NCBI GenBank assembly: GCA_947170725.1
Contig: CAMVUM010000005.1
Span: 62,001-126,000, forward strand
Length of the DNA: 64,000 nt
Direction of reading: 5' to 3'
Source of the DNA: an uncultured Prevotella sp.
Lineage (GTDB): Bacteria > Bacteroidota > Bacteroidia > Bacteroidales > Bacteroidaceae
A program made the position numbers and the translations under genes. Shown one piece after another: positions 8,858 to 17,255 of the stretch (its first letter is position 1; the number at the start of each line of letters is the position of its first letter). The notes beneath the pieces were generated by a model. It had not been told where the DNA came from, searched no databases, and saw only the letters and a program-made list of their open reading frames with translations.

Positions 8858-10933
8858 ATGAACAGATTTCTTGCCTTTGTTGCATGCGTTGCTGCAATAT
8901 TGCAGGCCGTAGGCAGCGTGAGAACCAATATTCCATATACGGAGATACATGCCCAGGAACCGCCGCCACGGCGGGACAGCATCGTTGACGCATCACGGCT
9001 GCCGGACTGGGAGGAGCGCTTTGCCGACCTGATTGCTGCTGAGGGCGACGACAACGAGGTGGAATGGGAGGACATCCACGACGTGCTGGCCGACATGGCA
9101 GGGCGTCCTGTTGACATCAATGCCGCCACGCGCGAGGATTTTGAGCAGCTGCCATTTCTCACAGAGCGTCAGGTGGAGGAACTTTGCGAATATCTCTATC
9201 GTTACGGCCGCATGCGCACGGTGAACGAGCTGCGGCTCATAGAGTCGCTGGACTATAGCCGCCGACGGCTTTTGGAGTGTTTCCTATACGCCGGTCCCGG
9301 ACATGCAGAAAAGCGTCCGTCGTTCCGCGACATGCTCAGCCGTGGCCGCAGTACGCTCATGGCCACGGCAAAAATTCCTTTCTACAACCGTAAAGGCGAC
9401 AGGAACGGCTATCTCGGATACAAATATAAGCACTGGCTGCGCTACGACTATGTCTGTTCAGACCGCCTGCGCTTCGGTCTCGTGGCTTCTCAGGACGCCG
9501 GAGAGCCTATGTTTGCCGCCGGAAACAGTATGGGTTATGACTACTATTCGTTCTATTTTCAGCTGAAACGTATTGGGCGGATAGACAATCTGACCGTCGG
9601 CCGCTACCGTTTGGCGTTCGGCCAGGGGCTTGTTCTCGGAAGTTCGTTCAACCTCGGAAAGACCGTGACGCTTTCCTCTACGGGGCGTCCGCTCTCCGCC
9701 ATCCGCGTACATTCGTCCCGCTCCGAGGCCGACTATTTTCAGGGAGCCGCCGCAACCGTTGGGCTGACGCACCGCATCAAGTTGTCCGCCTTTGCCTCCC
9801 ACCGTTTCCTCGACGCTACGTTGAATTCCGACGGAACGGCCGCCACGCTCATAACCTCGGGTTATCACCGTACAGTGAAGGAGATGGAGAAGAAGAACAA
9901 TACCCGTTCCACCGCAGCCGGAGCCGACATCAGCTATTCCGCCGGCCCGTTGAACCTCGGCATCACAGCCGTATATACCCGTCTTGACCGTAATCTGGCC
10001 CCCGACACGTCGAAGACATACCGCCGGTTCTATCCTGCCGGCACGGACTTTGCCAACATCGGACTTCACTACGGCTACCGCCATTACCTCTTTTCCTTCA
10101 ACGGCGAGACCGCCACAGACCGCCATGGGGCAATCGCCACAATCAACAGCCTGTCCGCCAATATCTCCGACCGTCTCACCCTGATGCTCCTCCATCGCTT
10201 CTATTCCCATCGTTACACATCGCTATATGCCGGCAGTTTCAGCGACGGAAGCCGCGTTCAGAACGAGAACGGCCTCTGTCTCAGCCTCTCATGGCAGCCC
10301 GTCAACCGTCTCACCGTCACGGCATATACCGACTATTCCCGCTCGTTCTGGCCTAAATATCTCATATCCTTCACATCCCATTCGTCCGACAACATGCTTT
10401 CGGCCACCTATGCCACCCGACGCTGGACCGTCGGCAGCCGCTACCGCCTCCGTTTCCGCCAACGGGACAACGCCCGGAAGACCGCTCTCATCGCCTACAA
10501 CGACCACCGGCTGCGCCTCTACGCCACATACGCCACGGCCGACAGCCGCTGGACCTTCCGTACCCAGACCGATCTCTCGCTGACGGAATACCGTGAGCGT
10601 GACCGCGGATGGATGGTCACGGAGAACATAACCTGCCGCTTTCCGTGGCTACGTCTCAGTCTTGACGCCAACTATTTCAGGACCGACAGCTACTACAGCC
10701 GCCTCTACGCCTACGAACACGGCCTGCTCAACAGCTTCTCCTTCCCGCCATTCAGCGGCCACGGCATGCGCTGCGCCGCAATCGCCCGTGCCGATTTCGG
10801 CCGTAGCCTGATGCTCATTACAAAGCTCGGCATCACCAGCTATTTCGACCGCAACACCATCGGCAGCGGCTATCAGACCATCTACGCCTCATCCGCCGTT
10901 GACCTTGAGCTGCAAGCGAGGGTCAGGTGGTGA
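8858..10933 (+). CDS. Helix-hairpin-helix domain-containing protein with a C-terminal beta-barrel-like region
   Basis: The 691-residue protein has a signal sequence (MNRFLAFVACVAAILQAV), then a ComEA-type HhH repeat: VDINAATREDFEQLPFLTE near residue 86, and TVNELRLIESLDYSRRRLLE near 125. The rest (about 165-691) is rich in alternating aromatic/polar strands (for example GYLGYKYKHWLRYDYVC and YYSFYFQLKRIGRIDNLTVG) and ends in LQARVRW, a terminal aromatic as in outer-membrane barrels. HhH-plus-barrel proteins of this kind are widespread in Bacteroidales and uncharacterised; the known ComEA link is to DNA binding during uptake, which is only a suggestion here. Codons after residue 500 are conspicuously C-rich. 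The stop codon lies inside a 10-bp tandem duplication. Confidence 0.82.
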   Translation: MNRFLAFVACVAAILQAVGSVRTNIPYTEIHAQEPPPRRDSIVDASRLPDWEERFADLIAAEGDDNEVEWEDIHDVLADMAGRPVDINAATREDFEQLPFLTERQVEELCEYLYRYGRMRTVNELRLIESLDYSRRRLLECFLYAGPGHAEKRPSFRDMLSRGRSTLMATAKIPFYNRKGDRNGYLGYKYKHWLRYDYVCSDRLRFGLVASQDAGEPMFAAGNSMGYDYYSFYFQLKRIGRIDNLTVGRYRLAFGQGLVLGSSFNLGKTVTLSSTGRPLSAIRVHSSRSEADYFQGAAATVGLTHRIKLSAFASHRFLDATLNSDGTAATLITSGYHRTVKEMEKKNNTRSTAAGADISYSAGPLNLGITAVYTRLDRNLAPDTSKTYRRFYPAGTDFANIGLHYGYRHYLFSFNGETATDRHGAIATINSLSANISDRLTLMLLHRFYSHRYTSLYAGSFSDGSRVQNENGLCLSLSWQPVNRLTVTAYTDYSRSFWPKYLISFTSHSSDNMLSATYATRRWTVGSRYRLRFRQRDNARKTALIAYNDHRLRLYATYATADSRWTFRTQTDLSLTEYRERDRGWMVTENITCRFPWLRLSLDANYFRTDSYYSRLYAYEHGLLNSFSFPPFSGHGMRCAAIARADFGRSLMLITKLGITSYFDRNTIGSGYQTIYASSAVDLELQARVRW

Positions 10934-10950
10934 TAGGAGGTGATAGGAGG
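10931..10950 (+). repeat. 10-bp tandem duplication carrying the stop codon
   Basis: TGATAGGAGG occurs twice in a row; the first TGA is the stop of the helix-hairpin-helix gene, so each unit contains TGATAG, a double stop. Similar gene-end duplications occur at 24656-24751 and 36026-36069. Confidence 0.7.
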
Positions 10951-11031
10951 TAATAAATAGTAATGGCGGCACCGGAAAGCGGGCCGCCAAGGGTGGGTAT
11001 CATAAAGATGTTGTATTGTTATGACCGTCTT

Positions 11032-11823
11032 CTAATCGTTATTTTTGTTCTTTAAATGCTCTATGCCGTTTTCACCTGTGATGCTATTCAATGTCTTGTC
11101 GAAAGCCTTCTGATTGCTTTTGGTTACGACTTTTCTTTTGTGTTTGATGTGATATTCAATACACAGCCATTTAGCCCAGTTACGTTTTACTCCGAGATTA
11201 TACAACCTGCTGAATAGCTCAACATCTTCAAATCCATATCCGACAATATCTTCATTGAATCCGTTAATGGCCTTCAAGTCATCCATGAACATAGCCATGT
11301 TGGCCCCTCTTCCATGAAAAGGTTTGTTCCTGTATGAATTCTTGCTTAGCGGAAATAGGAATGGAATACGTACAGCGTTCCACCATCTTTCCACTCCACG
11401 TGTAAATATGGAAATCTTTAGCTCTGCGCATTTCCCTATACGGTAAGCGTCTTCTGTCTTTATGTTGGCTCTGCTTCCTGCGACAAAGAATCCCCTGCGG
11501 GCAATAGAGCAATGGTCTTCAACGAAATGTCTGTCGCAGATAATGTCACCGTCTATGAATATCACATATTCGGATGTGCATTTCCGTAGTGCTTCGTTCA
11601 GAATCTTTGATTTACGGAATCCTTTATCTTCTTGCCATACATGTATAAGAGGGCATCTGAATCCGTCCCGCATGCTGTCTATGAGTTGACGCGTGTCTTC
11701 AGTAGAGCCGTCATCTGCAATAATGACCTCGTCAGGCATCCGCGTTTGCTGGTTTAAACTTCGGAGACAAAGTTCCAGTGCTTCTTTCCAATTATATGTA
11801 GAGAGTATTAAACAGACCTTCAT
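11032..11823 (-). CDS. Glycosyltransferase family 2 with galactosyltransferase-type C-terminal domain
   Basis: A 263-residue cytoplasmic/peripheral GT-A enzyme. The N-terminus MKVCLILSTYNWKEALELCL and VIIADDGSTEDTRQ are the GT2 nucleotide-binding motifs, and IDGDIICDRHFVEDH near residue 93 contains the metal-binding DxD. FHGRGANMAMFMDDLKAING followed by GYGFEDVELFSRL matches the Glyco_transf_7C (galactosyltransferase-associated) motif. It is the last gene of a minus-strand set that begins with glf, 32 bp after the preceding GT2, so it may act on a galactose or galactofuranose-containing chain. Donor and acceptor are not readable from sequence. An A/T-rich composition relative to glf hints at a different history. 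Confidence 0.88.
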   Translation of the reverse strand: MKVCLILSTYNWKEALELCLRSLNQQTRMPDEVIIADDGSTEDTRQLIDSMRDGFRCPLIHVWQEDKGFRKSKILNEALRKCTSEYVIFIDGDIICDRHFVEDHCSIARRGFFVAGSRANIKTEDAYRIGKCAELKISIFTRGVERWWNAVRIPFLFPLSKNSYRNKPFHGRGANMAMFMDDLKAINGFNEDIVGYGFEDVELFSRLYNLGVKRNWAKWLCIEYHIKHKRKVVTKSNQKAFDKTLNSITGENGIEHLKNKNND

Positions 11824-11855
11824 TTTAATGTTGTAATATTACTATATTTTTCTTA

Positions 11856-12854
11856 TTATCCCATATAGTGAAACATCTTCACTATCATTTTCAGAACATT
11901 GCTGTTCTTGTTTTTTCTCCATATATTGACAAATCTGAGTCCGTATTTTGTTTCTTTGCCGATTATATTGTACATCTCACGGTCCTTACTGCGCAGTTCT
12001 TCATCAAGCAGTGTCAGCACATTACCGTCAAGATGAGGGCTTTTTATTATAATTCTCTTGTATAATCGTCTGATTTGCCTATATAGTCTTTTGTGCAATA
12101 AGTCTGTGACCGCTTGCGGTCTGTTGCGGACATTGAGATAGTTATTGACGTTTTTAATTGTAGCGATAATCTCGTCTTTCACATGTCTGTCGGCAACATC
12201 ACTGCTCACGGATTGTCCCTCGCGTGTCATCAGATAGTTGTATAGCGGCCTATTGAGATAAAATGCTTTTTCAACGTATGCCATCGGTGCAAAGGCCCAT
12301 TCTATGTCGGTGTAGAATATGCCTTCGGTTTGTGTATATTTCATCGCCTTTACCATTTCGAGCCTGTATGTAATGTTGTGCATTGTTATCGGCTTGAAAT
12401 TTTTCATGCTGCTGGTTTGGAAGAAGTCGAATACCTTTTCTTCCGGATATTGTAGATGTCCGATACGGTTCCCGCTACTCATTATCTCAACTTTATTCGT
12501 CAGCACGAGGTCAACATCCGTCCTGTCCAGCACGTCAACAAACTCGCTGAAACTGTCTTTGTCGAAGCTGTCGTCCGCATCAAGAATCTTGACGTATTTT
12601 CCGGTGGCCACTTTCAGGGCCGCGTTGATGCACGACCCGTAGTTGCCGTTCGGTTTGTCTATGATGCGGAATGTTGAGGGATATCTGCCGGCAAAGTCTT
12701 TAGCGATGGCAAGCGAGCCGTCATTGCTGCCGTCATTGACGACGATGGCTTCGACGCGTTCCATCCCTTTGTCCATGACGAGCGAAGAGAGGCATATTGT
12801 CAGATATGCCTCCATGTTGTATGTGGGGATGATTATGGATATGGTCTTGTCCAT
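11856..12854 (-). CDS. Glycosyltransferase family 2 protein
   Basis: A 332-residue GT2 enzyme starting MDKTISIIIPTYNMEAYLTI, with VEAIVVNDGSNDGSLAIAKD and the DxD-containing VKILDADDSFDKDSF near residue 92. The C-terminal part (from about 220) is helical and basic (RLYRQIRRLYKRIIIK), common for membrane-associated capsule/LPS transferases of the EpsJ/WaaE-like type. It lies 24 bp downstream of glf and 32 bp upstream of the next GT2, implying co-transcription. Together the three genes make and use UDP-galactofuranose or extend such a chain; this is inferred from context. Sugar specificity is unknown. Confidence 0.88.
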   Translation of the reverse strand: MDKTISIIIPTYNMEAYLTICLSSLVMDKGMERVEAIVVNDGSNDGSLAIAKDFAGRYPSTFRIIDKPNGNYGSCINAALKVATGKYVKILDADDSFDKDSFSEFVDVLDRTDVDLVLTNKVEIMSSGNRIGHLQYPEEKVFDFFQTSSMKNFKPITMHNITYRLEMVKAMKYTQTEGIFYTDIEWAFAPMAYVEKAFYLNRPLYNYLMTREGQSVSSDVADRHVKDEIIATIKNVNNYLNVRNRPQAVTDLLHKRLYRQIRRLYKRIIIKSPHLDGNVLTLLDEELRSKDREMYNIIGKETKYGLRFVNIWRKNKNSNVLKMIVKMFHYMG

Positions 12855-12878
12855 ATTGAGTTTATGCGGATTTTTTTC

Positions 12879-14021
12879 TTATTGCGGTGTCTGGCCTTCG
12901 AACATGTCGAGCACTTTTTTCACGATGGGCGCCATGTCGTAATACTTGTATTCCGCGAGCCGTCCGCCGAAGATGACGCGTTCCTCACGGTCGGCCAGTT
13001 CTTTGTAGCGGGCGTACATGGCGTTGTTCGTGTCGTTGTTGATGGGGTAGTAGGGTTCCATGCCGTCGCGCCATTCCGTTGAATATTCGCGCGAGATGAC
13101 AGTCTTGGGGCAGCGGTATATCTCGTCGCCGAACATCTCGAAGTGCTTGTGTTCGATGATGCGGGTGTAGGGAACGCTGCGTTCCGTGTAGTTCACCACG
13201 GCGTTGCCCTGATAGTTCGGCGTGTCGATTGTTTCCTCCTCGAAGCTCACCGTGCGGTATTCCAGATGACCGAAGCGGAAACCGTAGAACTCGTCAATGC
13301 GTCCTGTGAACACGATTTTCTCCGCCATGGCGTCCCAGCGGTCGCGGTCGGCAAAGTAGTCGGCGCCCGTGATGACCTCCGCACCGCTGAGCAGCCCGTC
13401 CGTCAGCCGGTTGTATCCGCCGATGGGGATGCCCTGATAGAGGTCGTTGAAGTAGTTGTTGTCGTAGACGAATCTGACCGGCAGACGCTTGATGATGAAC
13501 GCCGGCAGCTCCGTGCACGGTCGTCCCCACTGTTTCTCGGTGTATCCTCGTATGAGCCGTTCGTAGATATCGCGTCCGATGAGCATCAGGGCCTGTTCCT
13601 CCAGATTGCGCGGCTCGCTTATTCCGGCGGCCTTCATGCGTTCGGCGGCTTCCTGCCGCTGCTCCTCGATGCGGGCCATGGCCTCGGCCGGTGTGGCGAC
13701 ACCCCACATACGGCTGAAGGTGTTCATGTTGAACGGCAGATTGTATAACTCTTCTTTATAGCGTGCTACGGGCGAGTTGGTGTAGCGGTTGAACTCCACG
13801 ATTGAGTTGACAAATTCCCACACCCGTCTGTCGGACGTGTGGAAGATGTGTGCTCCATACTTATGTACGTTGATGCCCTCGATATTCTCGCAGTATATAT
13901 TGCCTCCAGTGTGATGTCTCTTGTCTATGACAAGACATCGCTTGCCCGCCTGACGGGCCTTGAAGGCAAACACGGCACCGAACAGCCCCGCGCCAACTAT
14001 CAGATAGTCATATTGTTTCAT
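12879..14021 (-). CDS. glf: UDP-galactopyranose mutase
   Basis: The 380-residue flavoenzyme interconverts UDP-galactopyranose and UDP-galactofuranose in the cytoplasm using reduced FAD. The Rossmann motif is MKQYDYLIVGAGLFGAVFA; next come DKRHHTGGNIYCEN and YGAHIFHTSDRRVWEFV near 55, which carry the conserved histidine and active-site region; FTGRIDEFYGFRFGHLEYRT near 230 and the C-terminal EYKYYDMAPIV are also Glf signatures. Length is normal. It heads a minus-strand transcription unit with two GT2 genes. A galactofuranosyltransferase-like gene lies at about 24 kb, so the surface glycan likely contains Galf. Its -7 box is 7 nt from the ATG. Confidence 0.96.
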   Translation of the reverse strand: MKQYDYLIVGAGLFGAVFAFKARQAGKRCLVIDKRHHTGGNIYCENIEGINVHKYGAHIFHTSDRRVWEFVNSIVEFNRYTNSPVARYKEELYNLPFNMNTFSRMWGVATPAEAMARIEEQRQEAAERMKAAGISEPRNLEEQALMLIGRDIYERLIRGYTEKQWGRPCTELPAFIIKRLPVRFVYDNNYFNDLYQGIPIGGYNRLTDGLLSGAEVITGADYFADRDRWDAMAEKIVFTGRIDEFYGFRFGHLEYRTVSFEEETIDTPNYQGNAVVNYTERSVPYTRIIEHKHFEMFGDEIYRCPKTVISREYSTEWRDGMEPYYPINNDTNNAMYARYKELADREERVIFGGRLAEYKYYDMAPIVKKVLDMFEGQTPQ

Positions 14022-14028
14022 ATGTACG

Positions 14029-14036
14029 CAAAGGTA
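14029..14036 (-). promoter_or_regulatory. -7 promoter box (TACCTTTG) abutting glf
   Basis: On the minus strand TACCTTTG ends 7 nt before the glf ATG. A near -33 element (CTTG, 14057-14060) sits 20 bp upstream. This predicts a leaderless or near-leaderless mRNA. Confidence 0.6.
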
Positions 14037-14121
14037 CGTATATTTTCATGATTGAGCAAGAAAAACCATCGATAAATGATAATAAAGCCGTAGCCGTTGG
14101 TGCGTATGCTGATTTTTATAT

Positions 14122-14129
14122 TACCTTTG
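14122..14129 (+). promoter_or_regulatory. -7 promoter box of the LtaS-like gene
   Basis: TACCTTTG matches TAnnTTTG, 32 nt before the ATG at 14162. It lies inside the longest possible reading frame (from 14048), which argues that the true start is 14162. Confidence 0.6.
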
Positions 14130-14161
14130 CCGTTCAGAAACCAAATGTTCAAACTCTCATC

Positions 14162-16108
14162 ATGACAAATATCAAGCGTTTCCGCCATACGGTCGTCTTC
14201 ATTCTTGCAGTCCATCTGTCAGGTGTTTTATCGTTGTCGCTGTTGCGTCTCATCCATTTCTTCGCGTTGCGCGACATGTCCTCCGGTGACGGGAGCAGCG
14301 TCCTTCCGGCCTTTCTCCGCGGCCTTTGGTTTGACAACGTCGTGGCATGTTATATTACAGCCGTTCCGCTGATAGTCCTTCTTGCGGCAGCCTGTGCAGG
14401 CTGCTACCACCGCCTCTTGCGTAAAGGCTGTGGTATATGGGCCTGTATATTCTATACGCTGGCGTTTGCCGTATCGGCCGCCAACATCCCATACTTCCGC
14501 TATTTCTTCAAGACTATCAACTCCGGCATCTTCGAGTGGTTCGGTTATGCCGGAACGACAGCCGGCATGGTTGTCGGTGAGCTGTCCTATCTGCCTTGCA
14601 TACTGCTCTTCTTTCTGTTCGGTGGGGGCTTCTGGCTGTTTGTCATGCGGTTGTGCCGCCGTCAGGACCGTGTGATGGAAGCGCTGCCGCGGGATAGCCG
14701 TGGCTGGCGTTCGGTGGCTCTGAAAATTCTTGTCTCGTTGGTGCTGGCCGGCCTTTGCGTGTTCGGCATACGAGGACGGCTGGGCTATAATCCCATCAAA
14801 ATCAGCCAGGCATACTATTGCACCGATCCCTTCCTCAATCAGCTTGGCATCGCTCCGGCCTTCAATCTTCTCACCAGTGCCCTTGACGACATGCGCAAGG
14901 AAAACGCCGAGCTCCGTCTCATGCCTGTGGCCGAGGCCGTGGCGGAAGCCCGCCGGAGCCTCAATGTCACCGGTACGGCTGATTCCGCCCATGTTCTTCG
15001 CCGTCGCGTTGAGGCCGGACGGGAACCCGTGCGCCGCAATGTGGTCATCATTCTCATGGAGTCGATGTCCGCGTCGCTCATCGGAACCTTCGGCCATCAG
15101 CCCTCACTCACGCCAGTGCTGGACAGTCTCAGCCATACGTCGCTCATGTTCACACGCTGCTATTCGGCCGGAATACACACCAACCACGGCATAACGGCCT
15201 CGCTCTATTCCTTTCCTGCGCTGATGAAGCGCAATCTGATGAAGGGAACGGTCACTCCGCGCCGCAGCGGTATTCCGACCGTGCTGCGAGAGAATGGCTA
15301 TCGGAACATGTTCTTCATGACCCACGAGGCACAGTATGACAATATGAACGCCTTCCTCCGCACCAACGGCTACGACGAGGTATATGCTCAGGAGGACTAT
15401 CCGTCGTCGGAAGTGGTCAACTCTTTCGGTGTTCCCGACCGCTATCTGTTCAGCTACGCCCTTGGTGCCATCGACCGTGCCGCCGCAGGGAAGACACCGT
15501 TCATGGCCACGTTGCTCACCGTGAGCAACCATCCGCCTTACGTTCTGCCTTCCGACTTTCCCTCAACAACGTCTGACGACGAACAGCGCATCGTCGAATA
15601 TGCCGACAACGCCATCGGCCGTTTCCTATCCGAAGCGTCCCGTCGGCCGTGGTATGCCAACACCGTCTTCGTTCTTTTGGCTGACCACGGAAAGCTGGTG
15701 GGCCAGCCTGACGCAGAACTGCCTCAGTCCTACAATCACATTCCGATGCTGATGTTCGGTCCTGGAATAGCTCCGGGCCGCAATGACGGCCTTGCCATGC
15801 AGGTAGACCTCATGCCCACGCTGCTTTCGGTGCTGGGTATGAGCTATGATTATGATGGTTTCGGAGTCGATCTGCTGGCCGGCAGCAGGAACAAGGTGTT
15901 CTATTCGGCCGACGACCAGATTGTTGCGCGCGACTCAACGGGATGTTACATCTATTGTCCTGCAACGGGTCATGAGAAATGTTATGATTCCTCTCCTGAC
16001 GGACGGCTGACGGAGAGTTCGGACAGGGAGCGCTTTGAACCGTTGCGGCGCTATGTGTTTTCCATGATACAGACAGCCGAATTCGTCTGTCGAAGACCGT
16101 CTATCTGA
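14162..16108 (+). CDS. LTA synthase family protein / sulfatase-fold phosphoglycerol transferase (first of two)
   Basis: A polytopic membrane protein of 648 residues from this start. About five hydrophobic helices (for example VVFILAVHLSGVLSLSLL and LIVLLAAACAGC) precede an extracytoplasmic alkaline-phosphatase-fold domain. NVVIILMESMSASLIG carries the metal-binding Glu, the conserved threonine nucleophile lies in SAGIHTNHGITASLYSFP, and FVLLADHG holds the C-terminal metal Asp/His. Relatives (LtaS, MdoB/OpgB, EptA-like) move phosphoglycerol or phosphoethanolamine onto glycans or lipid A. The frame could start at 14048, but the extra 38 codons overlap the promoter and look non-coding. It converges on the GT4 gene with an 8-bp overlap at the ends. 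Transferred group unknown. Confidence 0.86.
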   Translation: MTNIKRFRHTVVFILAVHLSGVLSLSLLRLIHFFALRDMSSGDGSSVLPAFLRGLWFDNVVACYITAVPLIVLLAAACAGCYHRLLRKGCGIWACIFYTLAFAVSAANIPYFRYFFKTINSGIFEWFGYAGTTAGMVVGELSYLPCILLFFLFGGGFWLFVMRLCRRQDRVMEALPRDSRGWRSVALKILVSLVLAGLCVFGIRGRLGYNPIKISQAYYCTDPFLNQLGIAPAFNLLTSALDDMRKENAELRLMPVAEAVAEARRSLNVTGTADSAHVLRRRVEAGREPVRRNVVIILMESMSASLIGTFGHQPSLTPVLDSLSHTSLMFTRCYSAGIHTNHGITASLYSFPALMKRNLMKGTVTPRRSGIPTVLRENGYRNMFFMTHEAQYDNMNAFLRTNGYDEVYAQEDYPSSEVVNSFGVPDRYLFSYALGAIDRAAAGKTPFMATLLTVSNHPPYVLPSDFPSTTSDDEQRIVEYADNAIGRFLSEASRRPWYANTVFVLLADHGKLVGQPDAELPQSYNHIPMLMFGPGIAPGRNDGLAMQVDLMPTLLSVLGMSYDYDGFGVDLLAGSRNKVFYSADDQIVARDSTGCYIYCPATGHEKCYDSSPDGRLTESSDRERFEPLRRYVFSMIQTAEFVCRRPSI

Positions 16109-17255
16109 TTTTCCTGTAGACCTCCATTAGGTCGCGGCACAGCTTTTCGTCAGAGAAGCGGCGGGCGTATTCGCGTCCGCGTTCGGCCATCCGGCGGCGC
16201 AGGCCGTCGTCGGTCCACAGCCGTTCCACGGCCGCGGCCAGCTCCCGCGAGTCATCCGGCGAGACGTAGATGGAGTCCGGGCCGCCAGCTTCCTCCAGAC
16301 ATGAGCCGGTGCAGCCGATGGCCGGTATGCCGGCGGTGATGGCTTCGAGCATCGGTATGCCGAAACCCTCTATGCGCGAGGGGTAGACGAACGCTGTGGC
16401 AAGACGGTAGAACGAAGGCAGGTCGGCGTAGGGGACATCGTGGAAGAAGTGGAAACGTGATGTCAGACCGATGCTGCCGAGATATTCCTCAATCCGCCTG
16501 GTGTAGCCGGTACGGCGTCCCACGGCGACGACATGGACGTCCAGACGTTCCAGTGAGTGGCGTTCATTCATAACATCAAGCGCCTTGGCCACGAGCATGA
16601 GGTTTTTCCGTTCCTCTATGCTGCCCACGTAGAGCAGGAAACGCTGCGGAAGATCATATTTCTTATGGACCCGGCCGAGGGTATCGGAAGTTATCTCACG
16701 GCCGAAAACCGGGTCGCATCCCTGATATACGACGTCAATCTTGTCGGCCGGCGTACCGTAGTAGTCCATTATCTCGCGCTTGGTATATTCGCTCACGGCA
16801 ATCACACGGTCGGCCATCCGGCAGGCCCGTCGGAACTTATAGTTGTAGATTGTCCGGTCTATGAAATGGTAGTATTCCGGACAGTGGAGGAAAATCAGGT
16901 CGTGGATGGTCACTACGCTGCGGCATCCGGCACGCCGGATGTTCAGCGGCAGCTCGTTGCTAAGGCCGTGGAAGATGTCCATCCCGTCGTGGCGGATGTC
17001 CGACGTCACGCCCCATACACGCCACAACGACCTCAGTTTCCGCCACATCCACGTCAGCGGGAAGTGGATGTGGAGTCTGTCGAGTGTCGGAATCTCTCGG
17101 AAGAACGGCGTGCGCCGCGGGTCGGGCGTGTAGAGATGATACTCGTTGTCCGGTTCTTTCTGAGAGAGAATACGCAGCGTGAACCGGCTGTAGTTGCCCA
17201 GCCCTGTGCGGTTCTGTGCCGCCCGTTTGGCGTCAAATCCTATTTTCATCCCCAT
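16101..17255 (-). CDS. Glycosyltransferase family 4 protein (GT-B)
   Basis: A 384-residue GT-B enzyme. The N-terminal domain opens MGMKIGFDAKRAAQNRTGLG (start at 17255 or, two codons on, at 17249). The C-terminal nucleotide-sugar domain has LLYVGSIEERKNLMLVAKAL near 216 and the retaining-GT4 signature YPSRIEGFGIPMLEAITAG near 303 (EGFGIPMLE is the E-x7-E motif). It resembles mannosyltransferases of O-antigen and LOS synthesis (WbdA/MtfB-like). The gene overlaps the 3' end of the GT39 gene by about 20 bp, so the two are translationally coupled. Substrate not determinable from sequence. Confidence 0.88.
   Translation of the reverse strand: MGMKIGFDAKRAAQNRTGLGNYSRFTLRILSQKEPDNEYHLYTPDPRRTPFFREIPTLDRLHIHFPLTWMWRKLRSLWRVWGVTSDIRHDGMDIFHGLSNELPLNIRRAGCRSVVTIHDLIFLHCPEYYHFIDRTIYNYKFRRACRMADRVIAVSEYTKREIMDYYGTPADKIDVVYQGCDPVFGREITSDTLGRVHKKYDLPQRFLLYVGSIEERKNLMLVAKALDVMNERHSLERLDVHVVAVGRRTGYTRRIEEYLGSIGLTSRFHFFHDVPYADLPSFYRLATAFVYPSRIEGFGIPMLEAITAGIPAIGCTGSCLEEAGGPDSIYVSPDDSRELAAAVERLWTDDGLRRRMAERGREYARRFSDEKLCRDLMEVYRKIR

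Noticed and set aside
14048..14161. 38-codon N-terminal extension of the LtaS-like protein
   Set aside because: It contains the -7 box and lacks the character of a signal anchor; the Met at 14162 directly precedes the first membrane helix.
14228..15097. 289-codon minus-strand frame opposite the LtaS-like gene
   Set aside because: Shadow frame covering membrane helices of the real gene; no family motif.
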